64,000 nt of DNA from Halichondria panicea (lineage: Eukaryota; Porifera; Demospongiae; Suberitida; Halichondriidae), in assembly GCF_963675165.1 (NCBI RefSeq), contig NC_087391.1, positions 4,886,646-4,950,645 on the forward strand, read 5' to 3'. Shown here piece by piece: positions 1-10,110 of this stretch. The notes under the pieces were generated by a model. It searched no databases, was not told the origin of the DNA, and saw nothing but the letters and a program-made list of their open reading frames with translations. Position numbers and translations under genes: made by a program. Within the stretch, counting starts at the first letter, position 1; every line of letters starts with the position of its first letter.

Positions 1-148
1 TCTGTTGTAAAATATAAAATTAGAGTACCTCAAAAATTAGACTAATCTCACCTGGCTAGAATAGCAGTGATGATGATGATTTCATGAATAAAGGTAAAGG
101 CACAGGGATAGTCACTGTACAAATGGATAGTATATGCAGTATGTATAC

Positions 149-809
149 CTTGTGGAGTTGACTAGTGAATACTGAGAACTGACTGCCCAGGAGTGGCAGT
201 AAGGAGTGTTGTCTAGTGGTATGTAAAACGTAGAGGTCTGCAGAATGGAAAGTTGATGCAATTACTGATAGCATAGTTAAACAATGACTGACTGACCACA
301 ATTAACTCACCTCTACCTCAGATGCATTAGATGCATTACCAGATGCAATACTAGATGCATTACCAGATGCATTACCAGATGCATTACCATATGCATTGAG
401 CACCATGCCCTGTAGAAACGCTTGGTGGAATCCTGGGCGCAGACACTGAACACTGTACTGTAGGCTAATGGAGAAACACACGCTTGATACCACACAAGTA
501 CACACACGCAGACATAATAATTATAGGTACAGACAGTTAACACTATATCTCTCTGAGGCCTGACCTGCTGGATGAGTCTTCTGCACCGAAACTTCTACTG
601 TTACAGACAGTTATCGTAAACGAGACATTCTCAGCTGTTTCCAACAGCACCTGTATATATATATATAGTCAGAGAGAGAACAGAATAGATAAAGGCATTT
701 CAGACGAATTGATAGCCTCAGTAATTACCATGTTCTTGTATGACAGCAGCTCCTGACTATGGGCCTCATAACCAGAGTAGCTCCAGCTCAGAGTACCAGT
801 GGCCAATGA
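149..809 (-). CDS. Unrecognised minus-strand gene, internal exons (partial)
   Basis: Four candidate exons read right to left: 729-809 (81 nt), 565-594 (30 nt), 311-457 (147 nt) and 149-237 (89 nt). Each is bounded by AG and GT; the first three are multiples of three and join in phase 0 without a stop. The acceptor before 809 has a good pyrimidine tract, and the donor after 311 is GTGAGT; the donor after 565 (GTCAGG) is weak. The predicted peptide includes TLSWSYSGYEAHSQELL, then a run of GNAS repeats, then TSTFYIPLDNTPYCHSW. I do not recognise the family. The 5' end is not located and the 3' end lies left of the window. The NAS triplets are N-glycosylation sequons, which would matter only if the protein is secreted; no signal peptide is visible. 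The gene model is an inference from open frame plus splice sites. Confidence 0.45.
319..397. repeat. 12-bp coding minisatellite (GNAS repeat)
   Basis: About six imperfect copies of a 12-bp unit (gatgcattacca). The unit is a multiple of three and open in more than one frame, so two overlapping minus-strand frames look coding. Only the frame giving repeated GNAS joins cleanly to neighbouring exons. Confidence 0.8.
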
Positions 810-1210
810 CTGGAGCAGAGAGAGTAGAATCAATAACAAAATCATCTCTCAGTCTGCTCACTGTACACTGTATGCATAACTATAATTATGTAGCTATGTG
901 CAGCTGTGAATGTATATTTGTGCATGTAGCTAGATCTTATCATAAATCTAAAAAACATCATGTCTACATGACTTGTACATGTAGCCTTTTTTAACTAAAA
1001 ATTGTAAGGTGCAACGTAGTTGTGTAGACACATACCACACCTCAAAAACTTAATCTCATTCATAATCCCTATCTTTACCACAATGTTATTTGAATATCAT
1101 TGGGCACAACTTAACTACAGTGAGCTCCAGCAAGGATATGACAAATGGGTAATCACCTTCATCACCTTCAAAGAGTGGTAACAACCTTCTCATCAGTCTC
1201 GGGCCCTCAA

Positions 1211-2252
1211 ATGAAGTGTATTCAAACTCACAGCCCTCGGACAGAGAACGCATTCCTGTTAGGGTAACAGGAAGGTAAGCCTGAGTACACGTTAATACTA
1301 ATTAATATACGCATACAGAGATATCAAGGAAATGTACAATGATGGACAATATCGGTACCCAGAGGTTCGTTTCCCCGGTGAATTCAGACCCCAGGATCCG
1401 TGGCACAAGAAATGGGTGGACTTCCCAGATGACACTCTCCCAGCAACTATTCCCATTTATCGGTTGGTACACATCACCCACCCCACACAGGCACGACATA
1501 TAGAGCAGGTACCGAACCGTCGATACAAGTTTATTCCGAAAATGAAGTGCGGAAAGTCCTATAACGAAGAGAGAATTGGTGAAACATATGTACACATAGG
1601 TGGTGAAAAGTTTGAGGAAATCACGAGCAAAGACTCAGTGTTTCCAGGCTATCTCTCTTGGTGGGGGATCGATGTGCGAGGCTGGTATGAGGACGGTTGT
1701 CAGCTACTGCAGAGTATCTCAAGGGAGAGAATTAACGGTCGATATGTTCCCGGCTATCTTGCTGCTGAGCCAGAGTCCCCCTATGGCAGTGTAGCATTCA
1801 GTATTGAGCTACCGGACATACTGAGGGATTACAAGAAAGCAAGGAATATACAAGGAGCTAGAGTGTGCTTGAAAGTGGGTGGAACCCTACGATATCGAAA
1901 GGAAATTTGTTATGTGGTCATTGTCTGCTTAAAGGATGATAATGAACTCGGAGACATGCCAAGTATTGCAGGGCCTAAATTCCCTCAATTTGTGTCCAGT
2001 GATCTAGTTGATAGCAATGGGTTTGTGATTGACCACAACAAAGCACCTGAATTCAACGCTACCTCGATTATCAAGTCTGAAATATTAGGCGAGGACCCCA
2101 CTGGAAAAAACATGTACGTTTATGACCACTACAGTTGGGAGCAACTTGTTTTTGCATTCTACTTTCCAACCAGAGGAGAAAATCTTGTGTGTACACAAGT
2201 CACCAAGACAGATTATCAACACTTTGCAAGAAACTGTCAGAAATGCGGTTAG
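1211..2252 (+). CDS. WWGIDV-family protein, subfamily A, copy A1
   Basis: First member of a tandem family. The secure part is the open frame 1332-2252 (306 codons from its first ATG). It carries the family blocks in order: IPIYRLVHITHPTQA, VFPGYLSWWGIDV, RYVPGYL, SPYGSVAFSI, LKVGGTLRYRKEICYVV and YSWEQLVFAFYFP, with a Cys-containing tail (NCQKCG). By comparison with copy A2 a short first exon should precede it. A frame matching the A2 exon (ending RVTG before a GTAAGC donor at 1275) has no ATG, whereas an ATG at 1211 reaches a weaker GTAACA donor at 1264 in the right phase to join an acceptor near 1316. The start is therefore uncertain. There is no signal peptide or membrane segment in the main exon. 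The function is unknown; see findings for a possible ADP-ribosyltransferase-like reading. The gene looks intact from 1332 onward. Confidence 0.75.
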
Positions 2253-2836
2253 ATATTATACTCTACATAGATTGGTTAAAAAATTGTTATGTCCCTATAG
2301 TGCCATGCATACCACGTATACTGTATTTCTCAAAACATGTACAACTATTTTGTATATTTTACACTTGTGAAATCAACTTTGGCTAGCAAAATCTCTGTAT
2401 AATATTATGCTAGGCACAATAGAAACGATGGGTGGTGTTGTATAACATTCAATGTCTAAATTAAGGGATAATCACCGTTCTGGTAACCGCCATCTTTACC
2501 ATAAACATCTCATCCAGCAAATATTTGCATGGTACACATTATCGTGTAAGGACTAATGTCTTGTAACCACTATCTTCAACATCTGGAAAGGGGACAATGT
2601 TCTGTCTAGTATACCGACATCTTCACTATAATATCCAGCTGCCACACATATTCTCGGTACACTGTAGCCACTTATCTTTACCATAATCATCGGCATACAT
2701 CGTAAAGGGACTAGTTCTGGTAACCATGGACTATCTTCACCACTATCTTTACCAAAATCATCCAACCATGCACCAATTATTTGCGAATATCCTTTAAAAG
2801 GGCTAGGCTGAACTGAAACTCAATATCATTACAAGT
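2253..2836. repeat. Intergenic stretch with degenerate repeats upstream of A2
   Basis: From about 2465 to 2770 a phrase like 'ggtaaccactatctttaccataatcat' recurs in four or five diverged copies. Related phrases lie upstream of A1 (about 1065-1110) and of the A3 pseudogene (about 4470-4540), so this is an ancestral 5' flank of subfamily A that has also multiplied internally. No coding exon is supported here. Confidence 0.6.
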
Positions 2837-3948
2837 ATGGCAAGCAATTCTACTAGCCCAGAATCCTCCTCGGACACCTCTGTATTGGAAGACATGGATA
2901 GTTCCCCAGTGATGACAGTGACTGGAAGGTAGGAGAATGTATAGATGATGATAATTATGTGTATAAGCCTCAGCTTATGTTCTATAGGGATATCAAGATA
3001 ATGTACAGACAAAGATGCCCAGAGGTGCTTTTCCGAAACGAATTTGTATCCCGGAATCCATGGGACGATCCAGTTGGCCCACAAACCACGTACTTTCCAG
3101 ACAACCCTCTCCCAGCTACTATTCCAATCAGAAAATTGGTACACATTACCCACCCCACAGAGGCAGGTGGCATTGAGAAAGAGGGAGACTCTCACTTCAA
3201 GTTTATTCCAAGAATGAAGTACGGAAAATCTTATGAGCCTAACCAAGGAGGAGGATACGGTGAAACTTATGAGAAAAAAGCTGATGGAAATTATGAAGAA
3301 ATTCAGTACACAGATTCAGTGTTTCCAGGCTATCTCTCTTGGTGGGGGATCGATGTGCGAGACAGCTGGCATGAAGGTAGGAGCATCGTTTCATGGAATG
3401 AACGTAATGGTCGATATGTTCCCGGCTATCTTGCTACTAAGCCACAGTCCCCCTATGGCAGTGTAGCGTTCAGTATTGAGCTATCGGACATACTGAAGTA
3501 TTACAAGAGAGCAAGGAAGAGCGATCAAGGAGCTGAAGTGTGCTTAAAAGTGGGTGGAACCCTACGATATCGACACGAAATTTGCTATGTGGTCATTGTC
3601 TGCTTAAAGGATGATGAACTCGGAGACATGCCAAGAAGGATTGCAGGACATAAATTCCCTCAATTTGTGTCCAATGGTCTAGTTGACAACAAAGGAATAG
3701 TGATTGACCGCAACATGACACCTGAATTTATAGCTACCAATATTATCAAATCCGCTAGAAACGACAATGGGAAACCCAAGAGAGGACAAAGGTACGCTTG
3801 GGATAACTACAGCTGGGAGCAGCTTGTTTTTGCATTCTACTTTCCAACCGGAGGAGAAAATCTTGTGTGTAAAGGAGTCACCAAAACAAGTTATGAGCAT
3901 TTTGATGAAAATTGTCAGAAATGCAAGAACACTACACCGATGGATTAG
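2837..3948 (+). CDS. WWGIDV-family protein, subfamily A, copy A2
   Basis: Two-exon gene. Exon 1 is 2837-2928 (ATG, Ser/Thr-rich start MASNSTSPESSSDTSV); the intron is 2929-2987 (59 nt, GTAGGA to TAG); exon 2 is 2988-3948. Splicing joins AG+G and gives about 350 residues. The family blocks are VHITHPTEA, FPGYLSWWGIDV, RYVPGYL, SPYGSVAFSI, VGGTLRYRHEICYVV and YSWEQLVFAFYFP, with a C-terminal NCQKCKN. The first exon is acidic and serine-rich and looks disordered. This is the cleanest A gene and defines the gene structure. Its neighbours are paralogues on the same strand. Function unknown; cytoplasmic or nuclear location is likely because no signal peptide is seen. The start is chosen because exon 1 supplies an ATG, a consensus-type donor and the phase needed by exon 2. 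Confidence 0.85.
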
Positions 3949-3981
3949 ATTCGTTATAATTATTATGGGAAATCTGTATTA

Positions 3982-4048
3982 CCATTAGAGTGCAGGATTT
4001 TACCCAACTACAAAATTTGCAGTTGGGTAAAATCCTGCACTCTGATGG
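3982..4048. repeat. Near-perfect hairpin (28-bp arms, 11-nt loop)
   Basis: Left arm 3982-4009 and right arm 4021-4048 are reverse complements with one mismatch. It lies 34 nt after the A2 stop codon. It could be a small MITE remnant or a 3'-UTR structure; no flanking target duplication is obvious. Confidence 0.85.
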
Positions 4049-4577
4049 GTCCATTTGGTAATGATCATTGAATGAAATTTGATCTGAAAATACCTGTGTA
4101 CAATCATGCAGCAATAAGTTGGATAGTCATGCCCTCATGCTGTACTGCTAATAGCATGTCTAATAGAGGGGTGTAGTGTAATCCTCTTATGAGTAATAAA
4201 TTAAGCTATACCACAGATTGAAGAGTTAATTGTCTCCACCCCCTGCATGCATGCAATTGTAGTGTTTTGTACTTGTGAAATCAACTTTGCATGGCGAAAC
4301 AAAATAATATCTATAATTATAGTAAATTCACACAACTTAAAAAGGCAAACTATACATAATTATGATAATAGCTTCTTGTACAATGATATTTCGCAATAGA
4401 AGCGTGACATGATGGGTGTGTTGTTAAGTGCACATACACCTGCTGATTGGCGTGGTTTGGGGGAGGTATCCGTAAGGGACTAAATGGCATGGTAACCACA
4501 ACCATTATCTATACTATATTCATGCGTATCAGCAATATTTAGGCACTCATAGATAAAGCGAAGTGAAGCAAATCAAA
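4049..4577. other. Intergenic stretch, nothing coding seen
   Basis: AT-rich sequence between A2 and the A3 pseudogene. The last ~110 nt resemble the 5' flanks of the other A copies (a 'ggtaaccacaaccattatct' phrase). No exon, RNA gene or satellite is supported. Confidence 0.6.
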
Positions 4578-5441
4578 GCATGGCAAGCCACCTATATTCC
4601 TACTCAGATTCCTGCTCAGACAGCTCTGTTCTTCATTTATCGGTTGGTACACATCACCCACCCCACAGAGGCACGACACATCGAGCAAGTACGAAAACAT
4701 GTACGAAATCGTCAATACAAATTTATTCCAAAAGTGAAATACGGAAAATCTTATCGATATGAAGGAGGATTCGATGAATCTTATGAACACATTGGTGATG
4801 ACACTTTTGAAGAAATTCTACATACAGACTCAGTGTTTCCAGGCTATCTCTCTTGGTGGGGGATCGATGTGCGAGACTGGTATAAGAAGGACGATTGCAA
4901 GCTGCTGCAGAGTATCTCAAGGGAGAGAGTTAATGGTCGATATGTTCCCGGCTATCTTGCTGCTGAGCCAGAGTCCCCCTATGGCAGTGTAGCATTTAGC
5001 ATCAAACTATCGGACATACTGAGCGATTACAAGAAAGCAAGGAATATACGAGGAGCTAGAGTGTGCTTGAAAGTTGCTGGAACTCTACGATATCGAAAGA
5101 AAATTTGCTATGTGGTCTTTGTCTGCTTACAGGATGATGATTAACTCAGTAACATGCCAAGTATTGCAGGGCCTAAATTCTCTCAATTTGTGTCCAATGG
5201 TCTAGTTGACAACAAAGGAATAGTGATTGACTATAACAAAACACCTCGATTCAAAGCTACCTCGATTACCAAGTCTGAAAAAGTAGGCAAGAACCCCATG
5301 GGAGAAAACGAATATGATTGTTACAGTTGGGAGCAACTTGTTTTTGCATTCCACTTTCCAACTGATAGACAAAATCTCGTGTGTACTCGAGTCACCAAGA
5401 CAGATTATGAGCATTTCGAAGAAAAGTGCTCAAAATGCTGA
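4578..5441 (+). pseudogene. WWGIDV-family subfamily A copy A3, broken
   Basis: The start resembles A2 exon 1 (ATGGCAAGC, then a Ser/Asp-rich phrase) but runs directly, without an intron, into sequence that in A1 lies about 40 codons inside exon 2, in the wrong frame. The body (about 4632-5441) reads as a family member: IYRLVHITHPTEA, FPGYLSWWGIDV, RYVPGYL, SPYGSVAFSI, YSWEQLVFAFHFP. One in-frame TAA at 5142-5144 replaces the Glu codon seen in its sisters, after which the same frame resumes (MPSIAGPKF) to a normal C-terminus. With a lost N-terminal block plus a nonsense codon, it is most likely a recent pseudogene, although the rest is well preserved. Confidence 0.75.
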
Positions 5442-5821
5442 GGATTCTAGATTTGCTCAATAATACTATCAGTTAACTGTCTATAATGTACATAACACAC
5501 AGACTATACAGACTACGTATACAGACTATAATGCACACTGATGATTACTCAATGTACCTAAGGCAAGCTACTATATAATTTTATGGTAAAGTAATAATAA
5601 TTAACAAACTGAGACAAAAACATTTCGGTTTTTTGGGAAACTTTTGGTGCATGGCTATTATATACAATTTATACTCAGGATCAGTGGTAAACACTACTTT
5701 TCTATGAATGGCTATATCTACTACACTACTCAGAATATGTGCATAAGTTGGCTCCAAAGGCCACTTTTCTATGAATATTTGTTGGGGAAACTTTTGGCTG
5801 CACTAATCAGACTGAATGAAA

Positions 5822-5900
5822 CCGAAAGGTCATCATGATCTAGCTTGTATAAAGCTTGCATGCATTCACATTTGTGAACACTTGATCTATTAAGATAAAT
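5822..5900 (+). promoter_or_regulatory. Duplicate of the cathepsin L promoter
   Basis: A block containing TATAAA (5848-5853) and the same 5'-UTR phrases as the real cathepsin L gene sits directly before an ATG at 5901. It is nearly identical to 6499-6577, so it could still be transcribed. Confidence 0.65.
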
Positions 5901-6050
5901 ATGGGTAAAGCACTTGTTCTACTGGCACTTGTTTTTGCATTCTACTTTCCAACTGATAGACAAAATCTAGTGTGTACTCAGTCACCAAGACAGATTATGA
6001 GCATTTCGAAGAAAAGTGCTCAAAATGCAGAGGAAATTAGATTTATTTAA
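5901..6050 (+). CDS. Chimeric ORF: cathepsin L signal-peptide start fused to A-family tail
   Basis: A 49-codon ORF. It begins MGKALVLLAL, matching the first ten residues of the nearby cathepsin L ([10 protein letters not shown]) with one change, and continues as VFAFYFPTDRQNLVCT, the C-terminal block of the A3 copy. The last ~23 residues are in a shifted frame relative to A3. The join lies in shared sequence ('acttgtttttgcattc'-like), so microhomology-mediated recombination during duplication is the simple explanation. It has its own copy of the cathepsin promoter and TATA box. The predicted product would be a short, hydrophobic-start peptide. Whether it is expressed or useful is unknown; it may be debris. 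Confidence 0.4.
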   Translation: MGKALVLLALVFAFYFPTDRQNLVCTQSPRQIMSISKKSAQNAEEIRFI

Positions 6051-6521
6051 TTACTCAATAAGGTAGACTATCAGTTAACCCTAAAACACAGGTAAAGTAA
6101 TAATTATTATTAGCAGTAGTCCAAAACTATGTTAAATGTAGACAAAAACATTTCTATGAATGGTTTTTTGGGAAACTTTTGGTGGCTACTATATACAATT
6201 TATACCCAGGATAAGTGGTAAACACTAAATGGTGGGTAGATCTACTATACACTACTCAGAATATGTGCATAAGTTTATTATTAGCAATAGTCCAAAACTA
6301 TGTTAAATGTAGACAAAAACTGAATGGTTTTTTGGGAAACTTTTGGTGGTTACTAGACTATATACAATTTATACCCAGGATAAGTGGTAAACACTAAATG
6401 GTGGGTAGATCTACTACTCAGAATATGTGCATAAGTTGATTAACTGAAAGGCCAATTTTCTATGAATATTTTTGGCTGTACTATAAATGAATGCAAAACT
6501 GAAAGGTCATCATGGTTTAGC

Positions 6522-6577
6522 TTGTATAAAGCTTGCATGCATTCACATTTGTGAACACTTGATCTATTAAGATAAAT
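6522..6577 (+). promoter_or_regulatory. Cathepsin L core promoter and 5' UTR
   Basis: TATAAA at 6525-6530, about 50 nt before the start codon at 6578. The whole block is duplicated at 5845-5900. Confidence 0.65.
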
Positions 6578-7645
6578 ATGGGTAAAGCACTTTTTCTACT
6601 GGCACTTGTGAGCCTGACCGTTGCCCTGGAGAATCCAGAAGATTGGCAAGCTTGGAAGAAGGTACATACGTTCTTGAGCAAACAATTTTTTGCAGCCAAT
6701 ATGCATGCAAATCTAGAAATTGTAATGTTTTATACTTTTACTATAATTATACAGGAGCACAACAAGCAGTACAACGATGTCACGGAGGAGCTGAACAGAC
6801 TGACCATCTGGCAAGAGAACAAAGCTTTTGTGGACGCTCATAATGCAGCAGCTGACAAGCACGGCTTCACTCTTGAGGTCAACAAGTTCTCCGACCTCAC
6901 TAACGTTGAATTCACCAAGACACACAACGGCTATCAAATGTCGGACTTCCCTTCCTCTGCTCGTATGTTTTCTCCAAATCCTCGTTTCCAGCTGCCTTCA
7001 TCTGTCGATTGGCGAGAGAAAGGCTACGTGACAGAGGTAAAAGATCAGAGTCAGTGTGGGGGGTGTTGGGCGTTCAGCGCAACAGGTTCTCTGGAGGGAC
7101 AACACTTCAACAAAACTGGCAAACTAGTCTCATTGAGTGAACAGAATTTGATCGATTGCTCGTCTAATTGGACCAATAATGGTTGTAAGGGTGGAAACGT
7201 ATACAAAGCATTCCAATACATCAAAGACAACGGTGGCATCGATACCGAAAAGAGTTATCCGTACGAAGGGAAAGATGAAATATGCCGATACAGCAAAAAC
7301 AACATTGGAGCAAACTGTACGGGCTATGTAACTTTGAGGAAGGAAGATGAAAACGCTTTAGCTGTGGCATGTGCCTCCATTGGTCCAATCTCAGTCAGTA
7401 TTGATGCCAGTAAGCACAGTTTCCAGAGCTACAGTTCCGGTGTGTACTACGAGCCAATGTGTAACCCTGATGTACGAGACCATGCTGTGCTGGTGGTTGG
7501 TTACGGGACGGAAAACGGCCAAGACTATTGGTTGGTTAAGAACAGCTGGGGCAACGACTGGGGGGAGGAGGGATACATCAAGATGGCTAGAAACAAAGAG
7601 AACAATTGTGGCATAGCTTCTGCAGCTATCTACCCAACTGTGTGA
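6578..7645 (+). CDS. Cathepsin L-like cysteine protease
   Basis: Papain-family (C1A) lysosomal or secreted endopeptidase. Exon 1 is 6578-6661, the intron 6662-6754 (93 nt, GTACAT to ACAG), exon 2 6755-7645; the spliced product is 324 residues, normal for the family. The intron is a multiple of three without stops, so the unspliced frame is also open. Domains: signal peptide (about residues 1-17, [17 protein letters not shown]), I29 propeptide with an ERFNIN-type helix ([11 protein letters not shown]...NRLTIWQEN), then the mature enzyme starting near [13 protein letters not shown]. Catalytic residues are visible: Cys132 in QCGGCWAFS, His271 in [10 protein letters not shown], Asn291 in NSWGNDWG, plus the oxyanion Gln. 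The nucleophile is Cys, so this is a protease and not a silicatein, which has Ser there. It sits between subfamilies A and B, and pieces of its 3' end occur before several B copies. Confidence 0.95.
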   Translation: MGKALFLLALVSLTVALENPEDWQAWKKVHTFLSKQFFAANMHANLEIVMFYTFTIIIQEHNKQYNDVTEELNRLTIWQENKAFVDAHNAAADKHGFTLEVNKFSDLTNVEFTKTHNGYQMSDFPSSARMFSPNPRFQLPSSVDWREKGYVTEVKDQSQCGGCWAFSATGSLEGQHFNKTGKLVSLSEQNLIDCSSNWTNNGCKGGNVYKAFQYIKDNGGIDTEKSYPYEGKDEICRYSKNNIGANCTGYVTLRKEDENALAVACASIGPISVSIDASKHSFQSYSSGVYYEPMCNPDVRDHAVLVVGYGTENGQDYWLVKNSWGNDWGEEGYIKMARNKENNCGIASAAIYPTV

Positions 7646-7841
7646 TAGGAACACACGTCATTACTTTTGAGGACAATTTATTAGTATTGTATCAGGAGTA
7701 CATGAACTCCTGATTGCATGTATATTAATTGTACCATAATAGATGATTGTGTTATATCTTTCTTGATAATTATGCCTCGTTATAACAAGTAAACAAACAA
7801 ATTAAGTACCCTACACTGTATGTAGAGACTACTTAGAAAGA
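7646..7841 (+). other. Cathepsin L 3' flank, template of duplicated B-gene flanks
   Basis: The sequence just after the cathepsin stop (acacgtcattacttttgagg and following) recurs, diverged, before B copies near 10535, 13560, 15335 and 17130. It marks the edge of the ancestral duplication unit. Confidence 0.6.
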
Positions 7842-8078
7842 ATGGCTGAGCGAGCTGACATTATAAGACTGAAGAGAGTAAGAGTGTGTGTGGTATATAC
7901 TATATATACATGCACACAAGTAACAATGATTGACAATGTACGTAATCAGACACTGCACGGCATGGAGTTGCTGAGTCTCTTATACTATAGAGCATTGCAC
8001 GTTCCTTTACATAGAGCAACAACAATTATTATTGTAAGCACAAATAACAGACTATACTTCTAGCTTGGCCTTATAGTT

Positions 8079-8165
8079 TCAGTTATTAGTCATTAATTAG
8101 TTATTAGTTAGTTATTGTTATTAGTTATTAGTTATTAGTTATTAGTTATTGTTATTAGTTAGTTT
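8079..8165. repeat. ttagttatta microsatellite
   Basis: Irregular tandem copies of ttagttatta in what was the first intron of the dead B1 copy. Confidence 0.9.
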
Positions 8166-8474
8166 TGGTAGAGTACGTACATACCGATGACCACAGTTTA
8201 CACATAAGGTTCTACTCTATTTGTACTGTGTGTGTTCATCATGTAAGCCTAACTATATACAATCACAGGTACTTCAAACCCCTCGGAAGTAAGAGGTGCA
8301 TGCAAGCACTACAAGGTTCTGGTACCTAATGAGTTCACCCCCAAACAACCCTGGGGAAACTTCCCTCAAGACAAGTGGGATGAAGTATATAGCTACCTTA
8401 AAAAGAAAGTGCGGCCTTGGATGGGCTCCGGAGCTGTAGTGGGTGGCCGGGAAACCGGCGGTGGCCAGCTCACT

Positions 8475-8800
8475 TCCTGTCTGTCTTTCATTAGTCAGCA
8501 GCACTGTCTACCTTTCATTACGTAGCAGCCCTGCTACCTTTCATTAGGTAGCAGCACCTGTCTGTCTTTCATTAGTCAGCAGCACTGTCTACCTTTCATT
8601 ACGTAGCAGCCCTGTTACCTTTCATTAGGTAGCAGCACCTACTGTCTTTCATTAGTCAGTAGCCTGTCTACCTTTCATTACGTAGCAGCCCTACTACACT
8701 GTGGTTAGTAGCACCTACTGTCTTTCATTAGTCAGCAGCCCTGGTACCTTTGATTAGGTACGTAGCAGCACCTACTACTTTTCATTAAGGCAGTAGCAAA
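8475..8800. repeat. Satellite of 'ctttcattaNgtagcagc' subunits
   Basis: About a dozen subunits of roughly 26 bp built on 'ctttcatta(c/g)gtagcagc', arranged in higher-order units of about 80 bp (three to four copies). Preceded by a short GC-rich block (8405-8470) unlike its surroundings. It lies inside the dead B1 gene. Confidence 0.85.
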
Positions 8801-8948
8801 CAGTTTATTTTTTAAACAATCCATCCAATTCTGCACAAAGTACTTCTTGGAAAGGAACACGGTATAGGTCCACGCATACCGTATCTAATAGAAAGTGAAG
8901 TTTTGTGCACACTTTAAAGACAAACTCTATTTTGTGACATTCACTTTT

Positions 8949-9725
8949 ATTACGAGTGTTGCAAGCTGCGCTGTGCTAATGCCTCTCGCCATGTTATGCT
9001 TTCGCTCAAAAAGCATTAGCACCGGGGGTATTAGAGTGTTACTATAATGAATTTTACTTACTGAGAAGAAAATACTTATTTACATGTCTATTATTGCCTA
9101 TTGTACGCCTCGAGGCATAATAATACAGAAACAGCATAATAATTTTTTACATGTCTATAGTACATGGAAATAGATAGCATGTACATGTACGTATAAATCA
9201 ATGACTGTTCAGTTCGGCAGAGTAAAAGTGGGTGTGGTTTGCTCTAACTGACACACCCAGAGCCGGCCGTGTTAGGCGAGGGGTGCACTGGAAGATGTCA
9301 ACGGGGTCAATTGTTCAGGTGGGAAAGTGGGTGTCGCTTGAGAGAGAATATTGGAAACACAGTGGAGTAAACGAGATACGACCGCTAGACCATACCTGTG
9401 TGTGTGCGTGGGTGTGTGTGTGGGTATGTGTATTATGTGTGTGCGTGGGTGGGATTGTGTGTGTGTGCTCACGATAACTAGGAGTGCTCCCTCAGTATAG
9501 CCAGGCTTGAAGGACACCGTCAAGGGGACTTCCCCCTCTTGACCGCGCATGAACCAAGATACTCCACTGTTATAACGAGTGTTGCACGCTTGCTAATGCC
9601 TCTCGCCATGTTATGCTTTCGCTCAAAAAGTATTAGTGTTATAGTAGTTTCTATAACGAATTTTACATTAAAGTTAGCTTATCTCACTGAGAAGAAAATA
9701 CTTATTTACATGCATCTATTGTCAG
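8949..9725. repeat. Direct repeats of an unclassified dispersed element
   Basis: Two related ~140-bp segments in the same orientation (8951-9088 and 9573-9712) share 'acgagtgttgca', 'tgctaatgcctctcgccatg', 'ttatgctttcgctcaaaaag' and 'gagaagaaaatacttattta'. A third, weaker copy lies near 9830-9870. The palindrome-bearing phrase 'acgcctcgaggcataata' occurs at about 9105 and 10153. No protein is recognisable, so the class is unknown. The segment between the direct repeats holds a GT-rich microsatellite (9400-9470). Confidence 0.55.
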
Positions 9726-10039
9726 TTGTTATCTATTGGCTTACCAGTACCAGGACCTCAAGAAAGAAGAAAATTGATTCTTCCATGCAGGATCAGGAGT
9801 TCAGTGTATATAACATGATAATATCTATCATAACTGAGAAGAAAAGACTTGTGTACTTGCATATGGCTAAGGTTATCTATATTAATTTGTTATATGGTAG
9901 GGTTTTGTGGCTTACCAGGCCCTTAAGATTCTGCCAGGAGAATCTGGATCTTGGATATTATTTTCTCACACATGGGGAATGAGCACGCATGCATGCGCAT
10001 TACATCCAATCCACGAATCAAAATCCAAGAGAACGTGGC

Positions 10040-10110
10040 TAGAAGCCTATGAAGCTGTTAGTTTTCGTCGCATTGCAACCGTTGAGCAGTTACAGCTGGA
10101 ACAGACACAC
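10040..10110. repeat. Dispersed repeat shared with a CFAP69 intron
   Basis: About 50 nt around 'gaagctgttagttttcgtcg' match the reverse complement of 38088-38140 in a CFAP69 intron, with few changes. An (AC)n run follows at 10105-10122. This is a mobile or formerly mobile family, class unknown. Confidence 0.65.

Larger units (their letters stand above)
5610..6480. repeat. Degenerate tandem duplications upstream of cathepsin L
   Basis: Phrases such as 'ttttttgggaaacttttggtg', 'tatacaatttatacccagg' and 'ggtaaacactaaatggtgg' recur about three times (near 5630-5720, 6160-6260 and 6325-6420). On a larger scale, the segment from the A3 tail to the cathepsin start (about 5330-5930) is repeated as about 5935-6600. 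Except for the chimeric ORF listed separately, it is non-coding. Confidence 0.7.

Noticed and set aside
319-397. CRISPR-like array
   Set aside because: The repeats are 12 bp, contiguous and without unique spacers; the surrounding genes have introns. The same reasoning applies to 8475-8800.
5142-5144. Recoding (selenocysteine or readthrough) in A3
   Set aside because: The codon is TAA, sister copies have Glu there, and the N-terminal block is also damaged, so a pseudogene is simpler.
6578-7645. Silicatein rather than cathepsin L
   Set aside because: The nucleophile in QCGGCWAFS is Cys, not Ser, and the Ser-rich stretch typical of silicatein is absent.
9272-9550. Host exon on the minus strand (EVPLTVSFKPGYTEGALL)
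   Set aside because: It resembles an extracellular-domain phrase, but it lies between direct repeats, runs into a microsatellite, and no neighbouring exon joins it.
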